Positions 1-8,574 of a stretch of 33,116 nt of DNA are shown piece after piece. Within the stretch, counting starts at the first letter, position 1. Every line of letters starts with the position of its first letter. Origin of the DNA: a virus. The stretch spans positions 1 to 33,116 of IMG/VR virus record IMGVR_UViG_3300020417_002350. One strand, given 5' to 3'. The notes below the pieces were generated by a model. That model did not search any database, had not been told where the DNA came from, and worked only from the letters and a program-made list of their open reading frames with translations. The position numbers and the translations under genes are program-made.

Positions 1-1203
1 GCGGGTGTCCGCCATCACGTCAGCAGCGATCGACTCCTCGGGTGTGAGCTTGGTGTCCGCGGTCTGCTGCTTTGCGCGCTCTGCGGCCTTTTGAGCTGCT
101 GCGAGGTCGGGCTGGGCCTGCCCTGAAGGGATCCATTCAGGCTTAGCGGCCTTTGCATCCTTGCCTCTTAAAAACTTCTCCTTGCTGGTTGGGGTGTTGA
201 GCCACTTCGATGCGTCAAGCTCCTTCTTCCCCGTGAACTTGAGATATTCCTCGAACCGTTGCTGGCGGATTGCAGCCCAGCCGGTGTCGTCGAGATATTG
301 GGCAGCCGCTGCCTCCTTGTCGGTGGCGTCCTGAACCTTCTTGACGTTGTCGCCCATTACAGGGGCAACAGTGCAGCGACAGCGAGGGTGCGCAGGGATT
401 GCCCCATCGAGCTCGTCGAGCGTGTAGATCGAACCCTCGCGGCTTGCGCAGAACGGGCAAGTCCTTTCGCCTGTCGCGGACCAGCGGCCGTGGGTGTAGC
501 CGTTCTTGCGGTACTGCGCCATCTGGCCAGCGATGTAGGCGCTAGCCAGCTCTGTGCGGGCGATTAGGTCGGCCCGCTGCTCCAGGTTCATCCGCAGACC
601 TGTACGCGCTGAGATGCTCAGCTCATCCTTGCCTCGGAGGACTGTCTGCCCCTCGGTGCGCAAGGCCTGGGCGATGTCCTTCTGAGCTGCACGCCAACCC
701 TTGCCGCGCTGCAGAGCCGTGAGCGTCGCTTCTGTGACCTTGGCGGTCATGGCCGCCTTCTCCTTCTCCCAGAACTTCTTCAGGGACTGACCAGCTGCAA
801 CCTGTGCCGCGATAGGCATCTTCGTGATCTTGTTGGCGGCACTGGTCTCAACGCCGTCGACAATCTTGGAGAGCTCGCGACTGTTGCCGGTCCCGATCTT
901 GTAGGCCTCGTTGAGATCCCTCTCATAGATGTCACCAACACGCTTAAGAGCCGGCGGATCGAATAGGCCGTCCGCCGCCTTCATCAGCTCCCTATACCTG
1001 GCTGTTTGGCTTTCGATTGTGTAGCGATTGCTCTCACCGCCACTGGTTTCAAACTTTGAATAGGCGACCTTTAGGTCAGCAATGGTCCTCGTGATCGAGT
1101 GAGCCATTGCGCGCGCCACTTGCTGCCTGTTCGCATCCGACAGGCTCGCAAGCGCGTCTTGCATCTGAAGCATTCGCGCGTCTAATTGCTTGGCGTCTGA
1201 CAC
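1..1203 (-). CDS. Phage head morphogenesis protein, SPP1 gp7 / Mu gpF-like (3' end outside window)
   Basis: This minor head protein family sits at the portal vertex and is needed for capsid assembly or DNA ejection. Seen: 401 codons stay open to the window edge. The family's C-terminal signature is clear: an ARTELASAY helix near residues 216-223, then GRWSATGERTCPFC (239-252) and AHPRCRC (271-277), giving a CxxC plus HPxCxC cluster that is probably metal-binding. The C-terminal tail (about 330-401) is charged and rich in Ala/Lys. I chose the GTG start (MSDAKQLDAR) because it lies 27 bases after a CGGAACCCTG motif and 30 bases after the previous stop; an in-frame ATG ten codons later is the alternative. 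No Shine-Dalgarno sequence is visible. Oddly, the portal gene lies some 17 kb upstream rather than next door. The family call is firm; the exact role is inferred. Confidence 0.9.
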   Translation of the reverse strand, partial: MSDAKQLDARMLQMQDALASLSDANRQQVARAMAHSITRTIADLKVAYSKFETSGGESNRYTIESQTARYRELMKAADGLFDPPALKRVGDIYERDLNEAYKIGTGNSRELSKIVDGVETSAANKITKMPIAAQVAAGQSLKKFWEKEKAAMTAKVTEATLTALQRGKGWRAAQKDIAQALRTEGQTVLRGKDELSISARTGLRMNLEQRADLIARTELASAYIAGQMAQYRKNGYTHGRWSATGERTCPFCASREGSIYTLDELDGAIPAHPRCRCTVAPVMGDNVKKVQDATDKEAAAAQYLDDTGWAAIRQQRFEEYLKFTGKKELDASKWLNTPTSKEKFLRGKDAKAAKPEWIPSGQAQPDLAAAQKAAERAKQQTADTKLTPEESIAADVMADTR

Positions 1204-1233
1204 GCGAGATCTGCTGCTGCGTCAGGGTTCCGA

Positions 1234-2094
1234 TCAGGAAGCAGGCAAGGTGTAAACCTCGGCCAACCCATAGGCAGTCATCAGGTCTTCGAGCTCAGTG
1301 CGTTCAGCAGCCGAAAGAGTCACAGCGCCGATCAGGTCGTCAATGCACTGCTGGATCACCAAGGCCTGAGGCAAGCCAGCCTTGGCCTCACCAATGGAGG
1401 CGATGAACTCGGTGCAGTAAACGTTCACAGCCAGAGTCTCAGCAGCTTGCGCGCGGATCGCTGCGTAGACAGGACTGGCCTGCAAGGCGCCATAGAAGGA
1501 TCGATAGTCGACGACTGGATACTCGATGACTTCGCCCAGCTCAGGCCAGCCAGTCAGAGCATCAGGGTTGGCCTCAAACTCGAGCTCCTCAGGGATTGCA
1601 GGTGTTAGCTCCTCTCCTGTCTCTTCATCAAAGGTCGGAGGCACAAAGTCTTGAATGACTTTTGTGATGACCGGGAGCGCTGTAACTAGAGCCGCCAGTT
1701 CGTCGACATCAGCGCAGGCGTCGATTTCACCCGCACGGACCTCAAAAGTTGAGCGGACCCCTTGGCGATACAAGGCCACTGCATCAGGGATCGGACGACC
1801 AGAATCGTGAGCGCGGGCCGCGTACCAATCGGTTTGGAGCAGGAAATGCCCAGCCGCCACTCTCTGCTGGGCGGTCCATTGCTCTTTTAATTCATCGAGG
1901 TCTTTCGGCGTCTCTGCGTTCCAGTAGAAGCGCGCGTCGTAATCAGGTTCGGGATCAGGAGCGACCCATGTGATCCCCAGAGCATCGCGCTGAGCCTGCG
2001 TCGACTTTCGCAGCCAATCGGCCGGGTACTGATTGCCCTCGGAGTCTTTAAAAGCCCTGTTTAGGGGCAGGGGCTCTCCGTCGAGGTAGTACAT
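1234..2094 (-). CDS. Tail-fibre-assembly-like structural protein, two modules
   Basis: The 286-residue protein has an N-terminal part (1-130) that reads MYYLDGEPLPLNRAFKDSEG and continues with QYPADWL, acidic and aromatic residues and RFYWNAETPKDLDELK. From memory, this layout recurs in marine cyanophage proteins encoded next to tail fibres; I cannot name a domain with certainty. The C-terminal part (about 205-286) is an Ala/Leu-rich helical module (SFYGALQASPVYAAIRAQAA). There is no signal peptide or membrane segment. It follows the large tail fibre gene and precedes the head morphogenesis gene, so a fibre accessory or chaperone role is plausible. A GGAACACTAGG motif lies 28 bases before the ATG. 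The function is inferred from context only. Confidence 0.7.
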   Translation of the reverse strand: MYYLDGEPLPLNRAFKDSEGNQYPADWLRKSTQAQRDALGITWVAPDPEPDYDARFYWNAETPKDLDELKEQWTAQQRVAAGHFLLQTDWYAARAHDSGRPIPDAVALYRQGVRSTFEVRAGEIDACADVDELAALVTALPVITKVIQDFVPPTFDEETGEELTPAIPEELEFEANPDALTGWPELGEVIEYPVVDYRSFYGALQASPVYAAIRAQAAETLAVNVYCTEFIASIGEAKAGLPQALVIQQCIDDLIGAVTLSAAERTELEDLMTAYGLAEVYTLPAS

Positions 2095-2124
2095 GGGTCA
2101 GGCAGGACTTGCCTAGTGTTCCCA

Positions 2125-4836
2125 TCAAGCACCTCGCGCAGTCTTGAACGGATGTTCGGCCCATGCGAAGCCGATGTAAGTTTTGTTGTATGTGTTCAGG
2201 GCGCCAGTATTGCAGCGAACTTTGAACCCATTTGAGAGGATGTCGATCTCTCTATTTGCTCCTGAATACTCTGAGTAGTATTCATTCGGCATAAGCCACT
2301 TTTCTGCCGGGTTGTCTGGGCTACGTTCGGTGTCAAACAGGATCCAGTTTTCATACCCATCAGAACACTTAATTAGAATTACGCGTGGACGGAAGCCCAA
2401 CGCGACGAAAGGCCCGTCGGCATGGGGGTATCCACCATTGCCATTGCCGAAGTACTTAAACGAGGCAGAGTAGCCCTCAATCGGCGCCCAGCAATAGGCC
2501 ATGTGATTACTATTCGTTGAGTTGACCTCGCTGCCATAACTTAGATAAAACCCTTCATTAGTTGGAGCTGTTCCTCCCCAATAATAGAAGCTGCCTGAAT
2601 AACTATTACTGTAATTCAAATTCAGATAATCATTGGCACTGGGCAAGCCTTTGTGATAAACCGCCCAGTTCGTGTATGAATTTTCATTCTTGACGAATAT
2701 CATCTCCGGTGCTTGCCCCAAACCGTGAGGACATGGGGCCCAGGTGCCATTTCCTACATACCTAACGATTGAAAAACCTTTCGCGGGGTCCGCCTTGATT
2801 TTTGCTTGAAAGTTTGGACTTAAGTGTGTTACGCCGCCCTCGGTATTTGTATAGATCGCACCGCCCATGCCTGAATGATTGGCGCAGCTGTAGTAAATAA
2901 TTGGTGCACCCGCTGCCAGGACTAATGTTGTCTTAGCTCCTGCTTGTCCAGGGGTGCCAGTATGAGTGACGCCTGTGGTGTAGTTGGTGCCGTTAGGAGA
3001 CGTTCCAAATCGCAGCGGATGATTATTGTTGCTGCTGTCTGACTGATCGAACACATAGGTTCCGCCTTCCAGTAATGTCAGATCTGGACCGCCTTGGTTG
3101 AAGGAGTTGAATCTAAATTTGCCCCCAAAAACTGAGACGTTGTAAGTCATATTGGGAGGTTCTCCGTCATCGGCCGACCAAGTCCACGCTACATATTGGT
3201 AGCCATTTCCATTGCAATCGTTGTCGGTGCCAAGGGTGAATCCGTTTGAATTAAGTTGCCAAACCCTGTTATTTGAAGAGGTATTTGGATTCACTTGGTT
3301 TGGTTGCAGGTGAAGGCCAACACCGCGAACTGCATCGGTCAGTTGATGGTGAGTCGAGCTTGTGCGATTTTTGATCCACACTAAATCCGGCTGGTGAGGC
3401 GTAGATATACTGTGATTGGTACTGCCATTGCCTGAATAAGTCGTTGCATCTACTGCTTTTGAACCATCGGGAACTAGAGGTTCAGGCAAGTTAAAAGTAC
3501 ATAGCGACTTGTAATCAGAGGGCGGTCCACCAGTTGCGCCAGGAGGGTACACATACGGGCGTTGGCCAAAATTAACAATACCGCCTGAAAGGCCTGAGTT
3601 GATAACTGAACCGATAATTGGTGTATATCTGCCAGAAATTCCGCTATAAGCGATGCCTAAGTCTGACCCGTTTCTTGAAAAGGCTATAGTCCCGTTATCT
3701 AAATCTAATCGCACTCCAATTACATCATTATTGGAAGCATATCCACCATAAATAGAAGCGTTGCCGTTGCTCCATTTTTGATTTCTATCCATCCACCAGG
3801 TGTAACCTTGGACATATTCGCCTGGGCGTCGATAGCTTGATCTTAGATGCGCCTCTGCAGGGTGAATACCAATTCCAGTGCCATTGCCGTTGACAGTATA
3901 TTCCCAGTACCACTTTCCGCTTGAGACGGCCATAGTGCCTGCGACATTTCCCCAGCCAGAGTAGTTATTTGTAAACTCAAGATTGCCGTGCGAAAGGTCA
4001 AGGCTATTGTTTGCCAGTGGATTCAGGGTGCAGTAATTGCCTCCATTGTTACCACTCGTTGATTCATAGTTCGAAGGCGAATCAATACAACCGTGCGACG
4101 CAATGCTGCCATTTGTTGTGAAATTATTGCCCTGCCCGCTCGAGTCTATGCCAAAGCCAGAGTTTGTGGAGTTTGAAAAATCTAACTTAAATCCATTAGT
4201 GCCATGACCTGTGAATCTTTTTGGCACCCAATTATTGTAGTCATCGAGTTCTGCGAATTCAGATGCGGAAAGTGCTTGAGAGTCGACGAAATTTACCTCA
4301 GCTAAATAACCACCCAAGTAATGATGATTAGAAGCTGTGCTACGGCCAATCCAATGGGGGACGGTGTCGTTGATGGCACAAATACCATTTTGAGGACAGC
4401 TGTATGTGATGAATGACTGGGATTCACCGTTGACGTAGATTTTTATACGATCGGCTGAAGCCGCAGCTGTTGTGTCTATAGACAGCACCAGGTGATACCA
4501 AGCAGAAGGGTCCCTGAAAAGAGCCTGGGTATAAGCAGCTGCCGACATTGTGCCGCCAGCTGCGCTTGACCTAAACCAAAACTGCCTGTAAAACCCGTCC
4601 CACTCAAGAAGACATTGGCCCCTGCTAATGTTATCGCCTGCACTGAATATGGTTCGCTTTCCACTAGGGGCCAAGTCAGCCTGTTTTAGCCAGCAAGAAA
4701 AAGTGAACGTGCTTCGGTTGCCAATAACACTCGGAGTCCTGTAAAGATAGGCCGCCCAGTTTGGATTTAGCAGGAGTGAACGCTCAACAGTGTATGCAGA
4801 GCTGCCAGAAGAGCCGACAAAGAATTCGTTCAACAT
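2125..4836 (-). CDS. Large mosaic tail fibre: LamG, SPRY-like, cupredoxin-like and repeat domains
   Basis: This 903-residue protein is a probable receptor-binding fibre. Domains by reading: a concanavalin-A/LamG-like lectin at about 28-205 (TFSCWLKQADL, WYHLVLSID, IKIYVNG, YLAEVNFVDSQ); a SPRY-like domain at about 285-430 (GKWYWEYTV, GVRLDLDNGTIAFSRNG); a fibre repeat at about 445-555 (PDLVWIKNR, WTWSADDG); a cupredoxin-like insert at about 564-665; and one or two more fibre repeats to the C terminus (GQAPEMIFVKN, FRPRVILIK). The cupredoxin-like part carries a possible type 1 copper ligand set: H606, C651, H654, M657. The gene is richer in A+T than its neighbours, which suggests separate acquisition. 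Its ATG overlaps the previous gene's stop, so the two are probably translationally coupled. Fibre identity is strong; copper binding is inference. Confidence 0.88.
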   Translation of the reverse strand: MLNEFFVGSSGSSAYTVERSLLLNPNWAAYLYRTPSVIGNRSTFTFSCWLKQADLAPSGKRTIFSAGDNISRGQCLLEWDGFYRQFWFRSSAAGGTMSAAAYTQALFRDPSAWYHLVLSIDTTAAASADRIKIYVNGESQSFITYSCPQNGICAINDTVPHWIGRSTASNHHYLGGYLAEVNFVDSQALSASEFAELDDYNNWVPKRFTGHGTNGFKLDFSNSTNSGFGIDSSGQGNNFTTNGSIASHGCIDSPSNYESTSGNNGGNYCTLNPLANNSLDLSHGNLEFTNNYSGWGNVAGTMAVSSGKWYWEYTVNGNGTGIGIHPAEAHLRSSYRRPGEYVQGYTWWMDRNQKWSNGNASIYGGYASNNDVIGVRLDLDNGTIAFSRNGSDLGIAYSGISGRYTPIIGSVINSGLSGGIVNFGQRPYVYPPGATGGPPSDYKSLCTFNLPEPLVPDGSKAVDATTYSGNGSTNHSISTPHQPDLVWIKNRTSSTHHQLTDAVRGVGLHLQPNQVNPNTSSNNRVWQLNSNGFTLGTDNDCNGNGYQYVAWTWSADDGEPPNMTYNVSVFGGKFRFNSFNQGGPDLTLLEGGTYVFDQSDSSNNNHPLRFGTSPNGTNYTTGVTHTGTPGQAGAKTTLVLAAGAPIIYYSCANHSGMGGAIYTNTEGGVTHLSPNFQAKIKADPAKGFSIVRYVGNGTWAPCPHGLGQAPEMIFVKNENSYTNWAVYHKGLPSANDYLNLNYSNSYSGSFYYWGGTAPTNEGFYLSYGSEVNSTNSNHMAYCWAPIEGYSASFKYFGNGNGGYPHADGPFVALGFRPRVILIKCSDGYENWILFDTERSPDNPAEKWLMPNEYYSEYSGANREIDILSNGFKVRCNTGALNTYNKTYIGFAWAEHPFKTARGA

Positions 4837-6032
4837 CAGGCGATACCCTCGGCCACGTTACCCATTAAGATTTCCGAGCTGCTCTTCACATAGAACGGAA
4901 TGATCGCCGGGAATGCAGCGATAGTCGGGGCGCCAGCACCGCCAGGAAACTTGAACACAGAGTTCCAAACAGCAGGCCCCGCAGTAATGCGAATTAGGCC
5001 TGAAGTTCCGACTGTTGCATTGGTAGGAGCAGGGACAGTGATAGCGCCACAGGTCCAGTGATTGCCGGTCGCAAGATCAAAAGAGCCAGCGGTAATGGTG
5101 CGCTCAGTTGTTTCGTAAGTGCCACCAGCGGAGACCTTGCCAGCAAAGGCAGCAGAGCCGTCACCATTGAAAGTGATAACTGTGGTGCCTGCTGAGTAAT
5201 GATCAGAAGTCCATCGAGAAAGAACAGTTGACGCAAATTGGGAGTTTGTAGCAGTAATTTCACTTCCATTATTGACCGTCAACTTCCCTGCAAACGTAGC
5301 AGCACCATCGGCAGTGAATTCGATTGTGTCAGTTGTGCCATCTCCTGCATAGTTCAGGAAAGTTGCTTGGCTGCCTGACTTACCACCAGCACCATTAATA
5401 ACTACTCTTTGGTCACCTTGCAGAACTCCACCAAACGTCGCAGAGCCATCGTGATAAACCCTAAATTTATCTGTGCCAGCAACGCCGTCGTAAACCTGCA
5501 GAGCCACGTTGCTGCCGCCGGTTCCAAACACTGAGATGAAGCTGGTCCCCTCGGTATCTGGATTGCACCGAACACCCTTTCTGAAGTTTACCTCGTCTAC
5601 ATCAAGGTCAATTTTATTAGCAAACGAGGCAGAGCCGTCAGCATTTAAGACAACATTGTCATTCTGGCTAGCACCACCACGACCACCTTGGATGCGAACC
5701 ATTGCAGTGGCATCTGTTTTGTCTGTAGCGCAGAAGATCTCACCAGTGGAAGCAGTCAGGTTGACGCGAGTGACTCCTGATGCAGGCATAACGTTGACGC
5801 TGTCTGTAAACGTCGCAGTGCCGCCCGTGCTCAGGTCAATCCCTGTTCCGATCTCAACGTTGCCAGTGAACTGACCGCTGTCTTCACGTACCAGTGGATA
5901 ACCGCCTGCAGTTTGGCCGTCATGAACAACAACGGTCTTCTTAGTGGTGTCGACCGTGAGCTCACCTGCTGCGCCCGTAAAGGTGCTGTGCTCAGTAGTA
6001 CTGCCACGACGTGATTGGATTTGGGTGGACAT
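4836..6032 (-). CDS. Tail fibre protein with repeated DGSAxFAGK segments
   Basis: The 398-residue protein begins MSTQIQSRRGSTTEHSTFTG and continues GELTVDTTKKTVVVHDG, the beta-rich N-terminal attachment module common in marine phage fibres. The body repeats a short segment about every 45-55 residues: NADGSASFANK, HDGSATFGG, ADGAATFAGK, GDGSAAFAGK. This fits an elongated beta-structured shaft. The C terminus (about 310-398) looks like a separate globular tip (GNHWTCGAITVPAP). It starts inside the stop of the 51-residue gene upstream (TGATG) and its own stop overlaps the next fibre's ATG, so three genes form one translational unit. The structural role is well supported; the receptor is unknown. 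Confidence 0.82.
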   Translation of the reverse strand: MSTQIQSRRGSTTEHSTFTGAAGELTVDTTKKTVVVHDGQTAGGYPLVREDSGQFTGNVEIGTGIDLSTGGTATFTDSVNVMPASGVTRVNLTASTGEIFCATDKTDATAMVRIQGGRGGASQNDNVVLNADGSASFANKIDLDVDEVNFRKGVRCNPDTEGTSFISVFGTGGSNVALQVYDGVAGTDKFRVYHDGSATFGGVLQGDQRVVINGAGGKSGSQATFLNYAGDGTTDTIEFTADGAATFAGKLTVNNGSEITATNSQFASTVLSRWTSDHYSAGTTVITFNGDGSAAFAGKVSAGGTYETTERTITAGSFDLATGNHWTCGAITVPAPTNATVGTSGLIRITAGPAVWNSVFKFPGGAGAPTIAAFPAIIPFYVKSSSEILMGNVAEGIA

Positions 6033-6187
6033 CAGGAGAGTGCTCCGTAATCTTCAGTGGATGTGGGGGAAGAGGTGATCAGGCCGTAATCCTTGTCTCC
6101 ACTACCAGCAAGAGCAATCAGGTCGACAGTCAAACCATCGGAATTGACGATTTCGTCAACCTTGATCCTTCCGTAAGTGTCAGACAT
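6032..6187 (-). CDS. 51-residue stand-alone fibre N-terminal module
   Basis: This very small gene begins MSDTYGRIKVDEIVNSDG and continues TVDLIALAG. The same layout opens two larger fibre proteins in this window (MPYGKILADEIENSGGS and MPFGTLKADGLLNSNGD, both then reading DLTV). Here the module stands almost alone, ending after an acidic/Ser-rich tail (SSPTSTEDYGALS). It starts 45 bases after a GGAACCCTAG motif and its TGA overlaps the next ATG. It may be an adaptor or anchor that joins a fibre to the tail, or a remnant of a longer fibre. Coding status is supported by the homology and the tight overlap. Confidence 0.7.
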   Translation of the reverse strand: MSDTYGRIKVDEIVNSDGLTVDLIALAGSGDKDYGLITSSPTSTEDYGALS

Positions 6188-6235
6188 GTGTCTTGTTGGC
6201 GGTGGGTATCTACCCGGTCCGTCTAGGGTTCCTGA

Positions 6236-6553
6236 TTAGCCAACAACGACCCAGGTGTGGCCGCCTGGGACCTCAATGGTCACGCCATCGGACACCTCTA
6301 CGTCGTTGATGCTCAACATGTTTCGCCCTGTCGGCAGGGTGAAGTCGTCGTCAATGACGCGCTTAGTGGTAACAAAATCTGAATCTCCACCACCGCTACC
6401 AACCTCGACAATCGTGTCAGTCGTGCCGTCGCTCTGCTTGATGTAGATCTTGCCATCGCGCGTGTTAATCGCGATTTCCCCAAGTGCCAGGTCAGTTGTA
6501 AGGGGCACTTTGCCAGCAACTGCTGAGCGCTTTAGACGTACTGTGTTTGCCAT
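6236..6553 (-). CDS. Short fibre/adaptor protein, MANTVRLKRS type
   Basis: The 105-residue protein reads MANTVRLKRSAVAGKVPLTT, LALGEIAINTRDGKIYIKQSDG, then a short beta-rich tail ending PGGHTWVVVG. The first 55 residues are a common N-terminal module of marine phage tail fibres. The same module opens the 505-residue fibre next door (MANQIRIKRRAAGG, LNAEL-type strand, DDSKLYIGVG). I chose the ATG giving MANT because it matches that paralogue; an upstream in-frame start would add eight unsupported residues. It lies downstream of a terminator, with a diverged motif copy (GGAAACCTG) 46 bases before the ATG. It could be a truncated fibre that kept the attachment module and a small tip. Confidence 0.75.
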   Translation of the reverse strand: MANTVRLKRSAVAGKVPLTTDLALGEIAINTRDGKIYIKQSDGTTDTIVEVGSGGGDSDFVTTKRVIDDDFTLPTGRNMLSINDVEVSDGVTIEVPGGHTWVVVG

Positions 6554-6606
6554 GTGGCTATAGCTGCGCCCTATCAAGGGCTGATCGCTACAGGTTTCCA
6601 GGCAAT

Positions 6607-6630
6607 AAAAAAGACCTCCCGAGGAAGGTC
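6607..6630 (-). terminator. Intrinsic terminator after the 505-residue fibre gene
   Basis: On the minus strand GACCTTCC pairs with GGGAGGTC (one G-T pair) around a tight loop, followed by six T. It ends the unit upstream and separates it from the next small fibre gene. Confidence 0.85.
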
Positions 6631-6682
6631 CAAAGGTTCCTTAAACCGCTCACTACAGGGTGAACAGCCAAGTGTTCCGGGC

Positions 6683-8200
6683 CTAGAACGTACCCCCATC
6701 GATCGTCGCACTAGGGCTCAAGTAATCAGTGCCGTCGACAGCTGCACTAAAAGCGTTCACTCCGTTGCCCTTGACCAGGCCGGTGAGTGTGCTGACGCCT
6801 GTGCCGCCATCGCCAACGGCGAGGGTGCCATCGATGGCTGAATGACTGAGATCCAGGGCAAGGCTTGACCCAGAGCCGACGTCGAACTTGATGCCTTTGT
6901 TGGACGCCAGCCCGACGTAGAGGGTGTTGCCACTTTTCTCTAGGCCATTGCCAGCTGTGATCTGGCCAGCACCTGAAAACTGCTCGAACTCAATATCATC
7001 GACCCCAACACTGATGGCGCCGTCAGAGACCAACACATAGCCATTGTCGGCTTGGGTGTTGCCCTGCTCAACAAATACAAATGCGCCGGGCGTGATGTTG
7101 GCCGTGCTGTCGAAATCATCAGCACGAACCCATGCGCCAGACTGGACGACATAGATGCCGTTCTCCGCGGCGCTGGTTTGGTTTTTGACCAAGATGCGGT
7201 TGCCGGCAGAGATGGCCTGACCATCGACTCCGTTGCTCGTTCCGCTAAGCGTGATGTTTGTTGTTGTGGCCAGCTTGACCGACGGCTTTACGTCAAGCCC
7301 CTGCGCAATGCTGTCGACATAGCCCTTTGTGACCGCGTCGGCGTCACCAGTAGGGGTAGCCAGGCCAGTGATTTTCTGGTTGTTCAGGCTGACATCAGCG
7401 GTAGGTGCCGCGAGCTGATCGAGGCGGTTCGCTTGAACTCCAGCGTCGAAGTCTGAGACCTGGTCGTGGGTGATGTCAATCGCAACGTCACCAGCGGCGC
7501 TGAGGCGACCTTGCTGATCAACAGTGAAGGAACGGACCGAACCGGCTGCGTTGTAAGTGCCAGGCGTGACAGTTGTGTTGTCGAGGCTGACTGTCAGGGT
7601 GCTGCTGTTGTCACCCGTGGTGGTAAGACCCGTGCCGCCATTGATGTTCAGGTTGCCGTTGGCATACTCGGCGGTGCCGCTGTCAGCGCTAACCGTCCCT
7701 GAGCCGTCTTCAAGAGCTGTCTCAAGCTCTTCGAGGGCCGCTTTGACAGTGATGTTGTCACTGAGAGTCGTCCCGGTCCCACCAAAGGTGCCGAGATGGG
7801 TGTCGCCGTCAGAAATGCCAATGGCGCTCCGGTTTTGGCTGATGTCGGTGGTGACCGCATCAACCTGATCCTGGACGTTAGATGTGACACCTGAGAGATA
7901 GTTGATCTCAGCGGCCGTAGCAGAAACAGTGGCGCCGCCAATCTGCAAAGTTCCGGAGACGTTGAGAACGCCTGAGAAAACTTTATCTCCGCTAATTGTC
8001 TGATTAGTGTCCAGCGTTACATGAGCGCCAGGACCACCCAGGGTGATGATTGATGTCGCAACACCCGCTCCGTTGTCACCTACGCCGATATAAAGTTTCG
8101 AATCATCTTCATTGAATGCCAACTCGGCATTCATCAACGAGGCAGGACTACCGGCGCCACCGCCAGCGGCCCGCCTCTTTATGCGGATTTGGTTAGCCAT
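6683..8200 (-). CDS. Tail fibre protein, 505 residues
   Basis: The N-terminal attachment module is MANQIRIKRRAAGGGAGSPA followed by MNAELAFNEDDSKLYIG. The middle contains phage fibre repeat phrases: AAEINYLSGVTSNVQDQVDA, a GTYNAAGSVRSFTVDQQGRL segment and DAVTKGYVDSIAQGLDVK. A tip region (about 290-410) includes GQAISAGNRILVKNQTSAAE and NGIYVVQSGAW, typical of long side fibres. The protein ends in IDGGTF, a motif shared with its neighbours. It sits between two terminators, and the upstream terminator's T-run ends one base before the ATG, an unusual arrangement. Fibre identity is strong by composition and phrases; the receptor is unknown. Confidence 0.85.
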   Translation of the reverse strand: MANQIRIKRRAAGGGAGSPASLMNAELAFNEDDSKLYIGVGDNGAGVATSIITLGGPGAHVTLDTNQTISGDKVFSGVLNVSGTLQIGGATVSATAAEINYLSGVTSNVQDQVDAVTTDISQNRSAIGISDGDTHLGTFGGTGTTLSDNITVKAALEELETALEDGSGTVSADSGTAEYANGNLNINGGTGLTTTGDNSSTLTVSLDNTTVTPGTYNAAGSVRSFTVDQQGRLSAAGDVAIDITHDQVSDFDAGVQANRLDQLAAPTADVSLNNQKITGLATPTGDADAVTKGYVDSIAQGLDVKPSVKLATTTNITLSGTSNGVDGQAISAGNRILVKNQTSAAENGIYVVQSGAWVRADDFDSTANITPGAFVFVEQGNTQADNGYVLVSDGAISVGVDDIEFEQFSGAGQITAGNGLEKSGNTLYVGLASNKGIKFDVGSGSSLALDLSHSAIDGTLAVGDGGTGVSTLTGLVKGNGVNAFSAAVDGTDYLSPSATIDGGTF

Positions 8201-8201
8201 G

Positions 8202-8230
8202 AAAAAAGGGACCGTTGTCGACAGGGTCCC
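8202..8230 (-). terminator. Intrinsic terminator directly abutting the start codon of the 505-residue fibre gene
   Basis: The minus strand shows GGGACC, a 10-12 base loop (cTGTCGACAAC), GGTCCC, then six T, C and the ATG. The stem and T-run are good. Because it lies in the leader of the next gene, it may act as a terminator for the gene before it or as an attenuator of the gene after it. Confidence 0.8.
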
Positions 8231-8260
8231 CTAAGGCTTCCGTTAATTGTTCCAATCTAA

Positions 8261-8542
8261 TCAAAAATTGCCGCCGTCTTGAACACCGCCATTGACCCAT
8301 TCGGCGCCGTTGTAGTTCAACGACTCCCCAGCAACTGCGTTCTGAATGTTGTAATTCAAAGGATCAGAAGCTGGATTCGCTCCACCGACAGCCACTAAGG
8401 TCCCGTTTTCGTTCATGTAAAGGCGGTCCTGATCAATGGCGTAAGCCAGTTCGCCGTCGTAGAGGTTTTGGATATTTGCAGTCAGGTCGCTGTAGTTGCC
8501 ACGAGCAGGCCGTATTGGATTCCTCGGCGTAGGTGTCGGCAT
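8261..8542 (-). CDS. Small fibre-associated structural protein ending in DGGNF
   Basis: The 93-residue protein contains NIQNLYDGELAYAIDQDRLY and MNENGTLVAVGG, a version of the fibre module (GELA... DGKLY...) seen in the neighbouring fibres. It ends GGVQDGGNF, the same C-terminal type as the neighbour ending IDGGTF. A GGAATCCTGATT motif lies 30 bases upstream of the ATG, and a terminator follows shortly after the stop. It is probably a short fibre, adaptor or tail accessory protein. The homology to the fibre module supports coding; the exact role is unknown. Confidence 0.7.
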   Translation of the reverse strand: MPTPTPRNPIRPARGNYSDLTANIQNLYDGELAYAIDQDRLYMNENGTLVAVGGANPASDPLNYNIQNAVAGESLNYNGAEWVNGGVQDGGNF

Positions 8543-8574
8543 AGGTCGGGCGGAGACTCGAATCAGGATTCCGA

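Noticed and set aside
259-567. Plus-strand open frame over the head morphogenesis gene
   Set aside because: It lies opposite conserved codons (CPFC, HPRCRC) and has no recognisable features; an antisense shadow.
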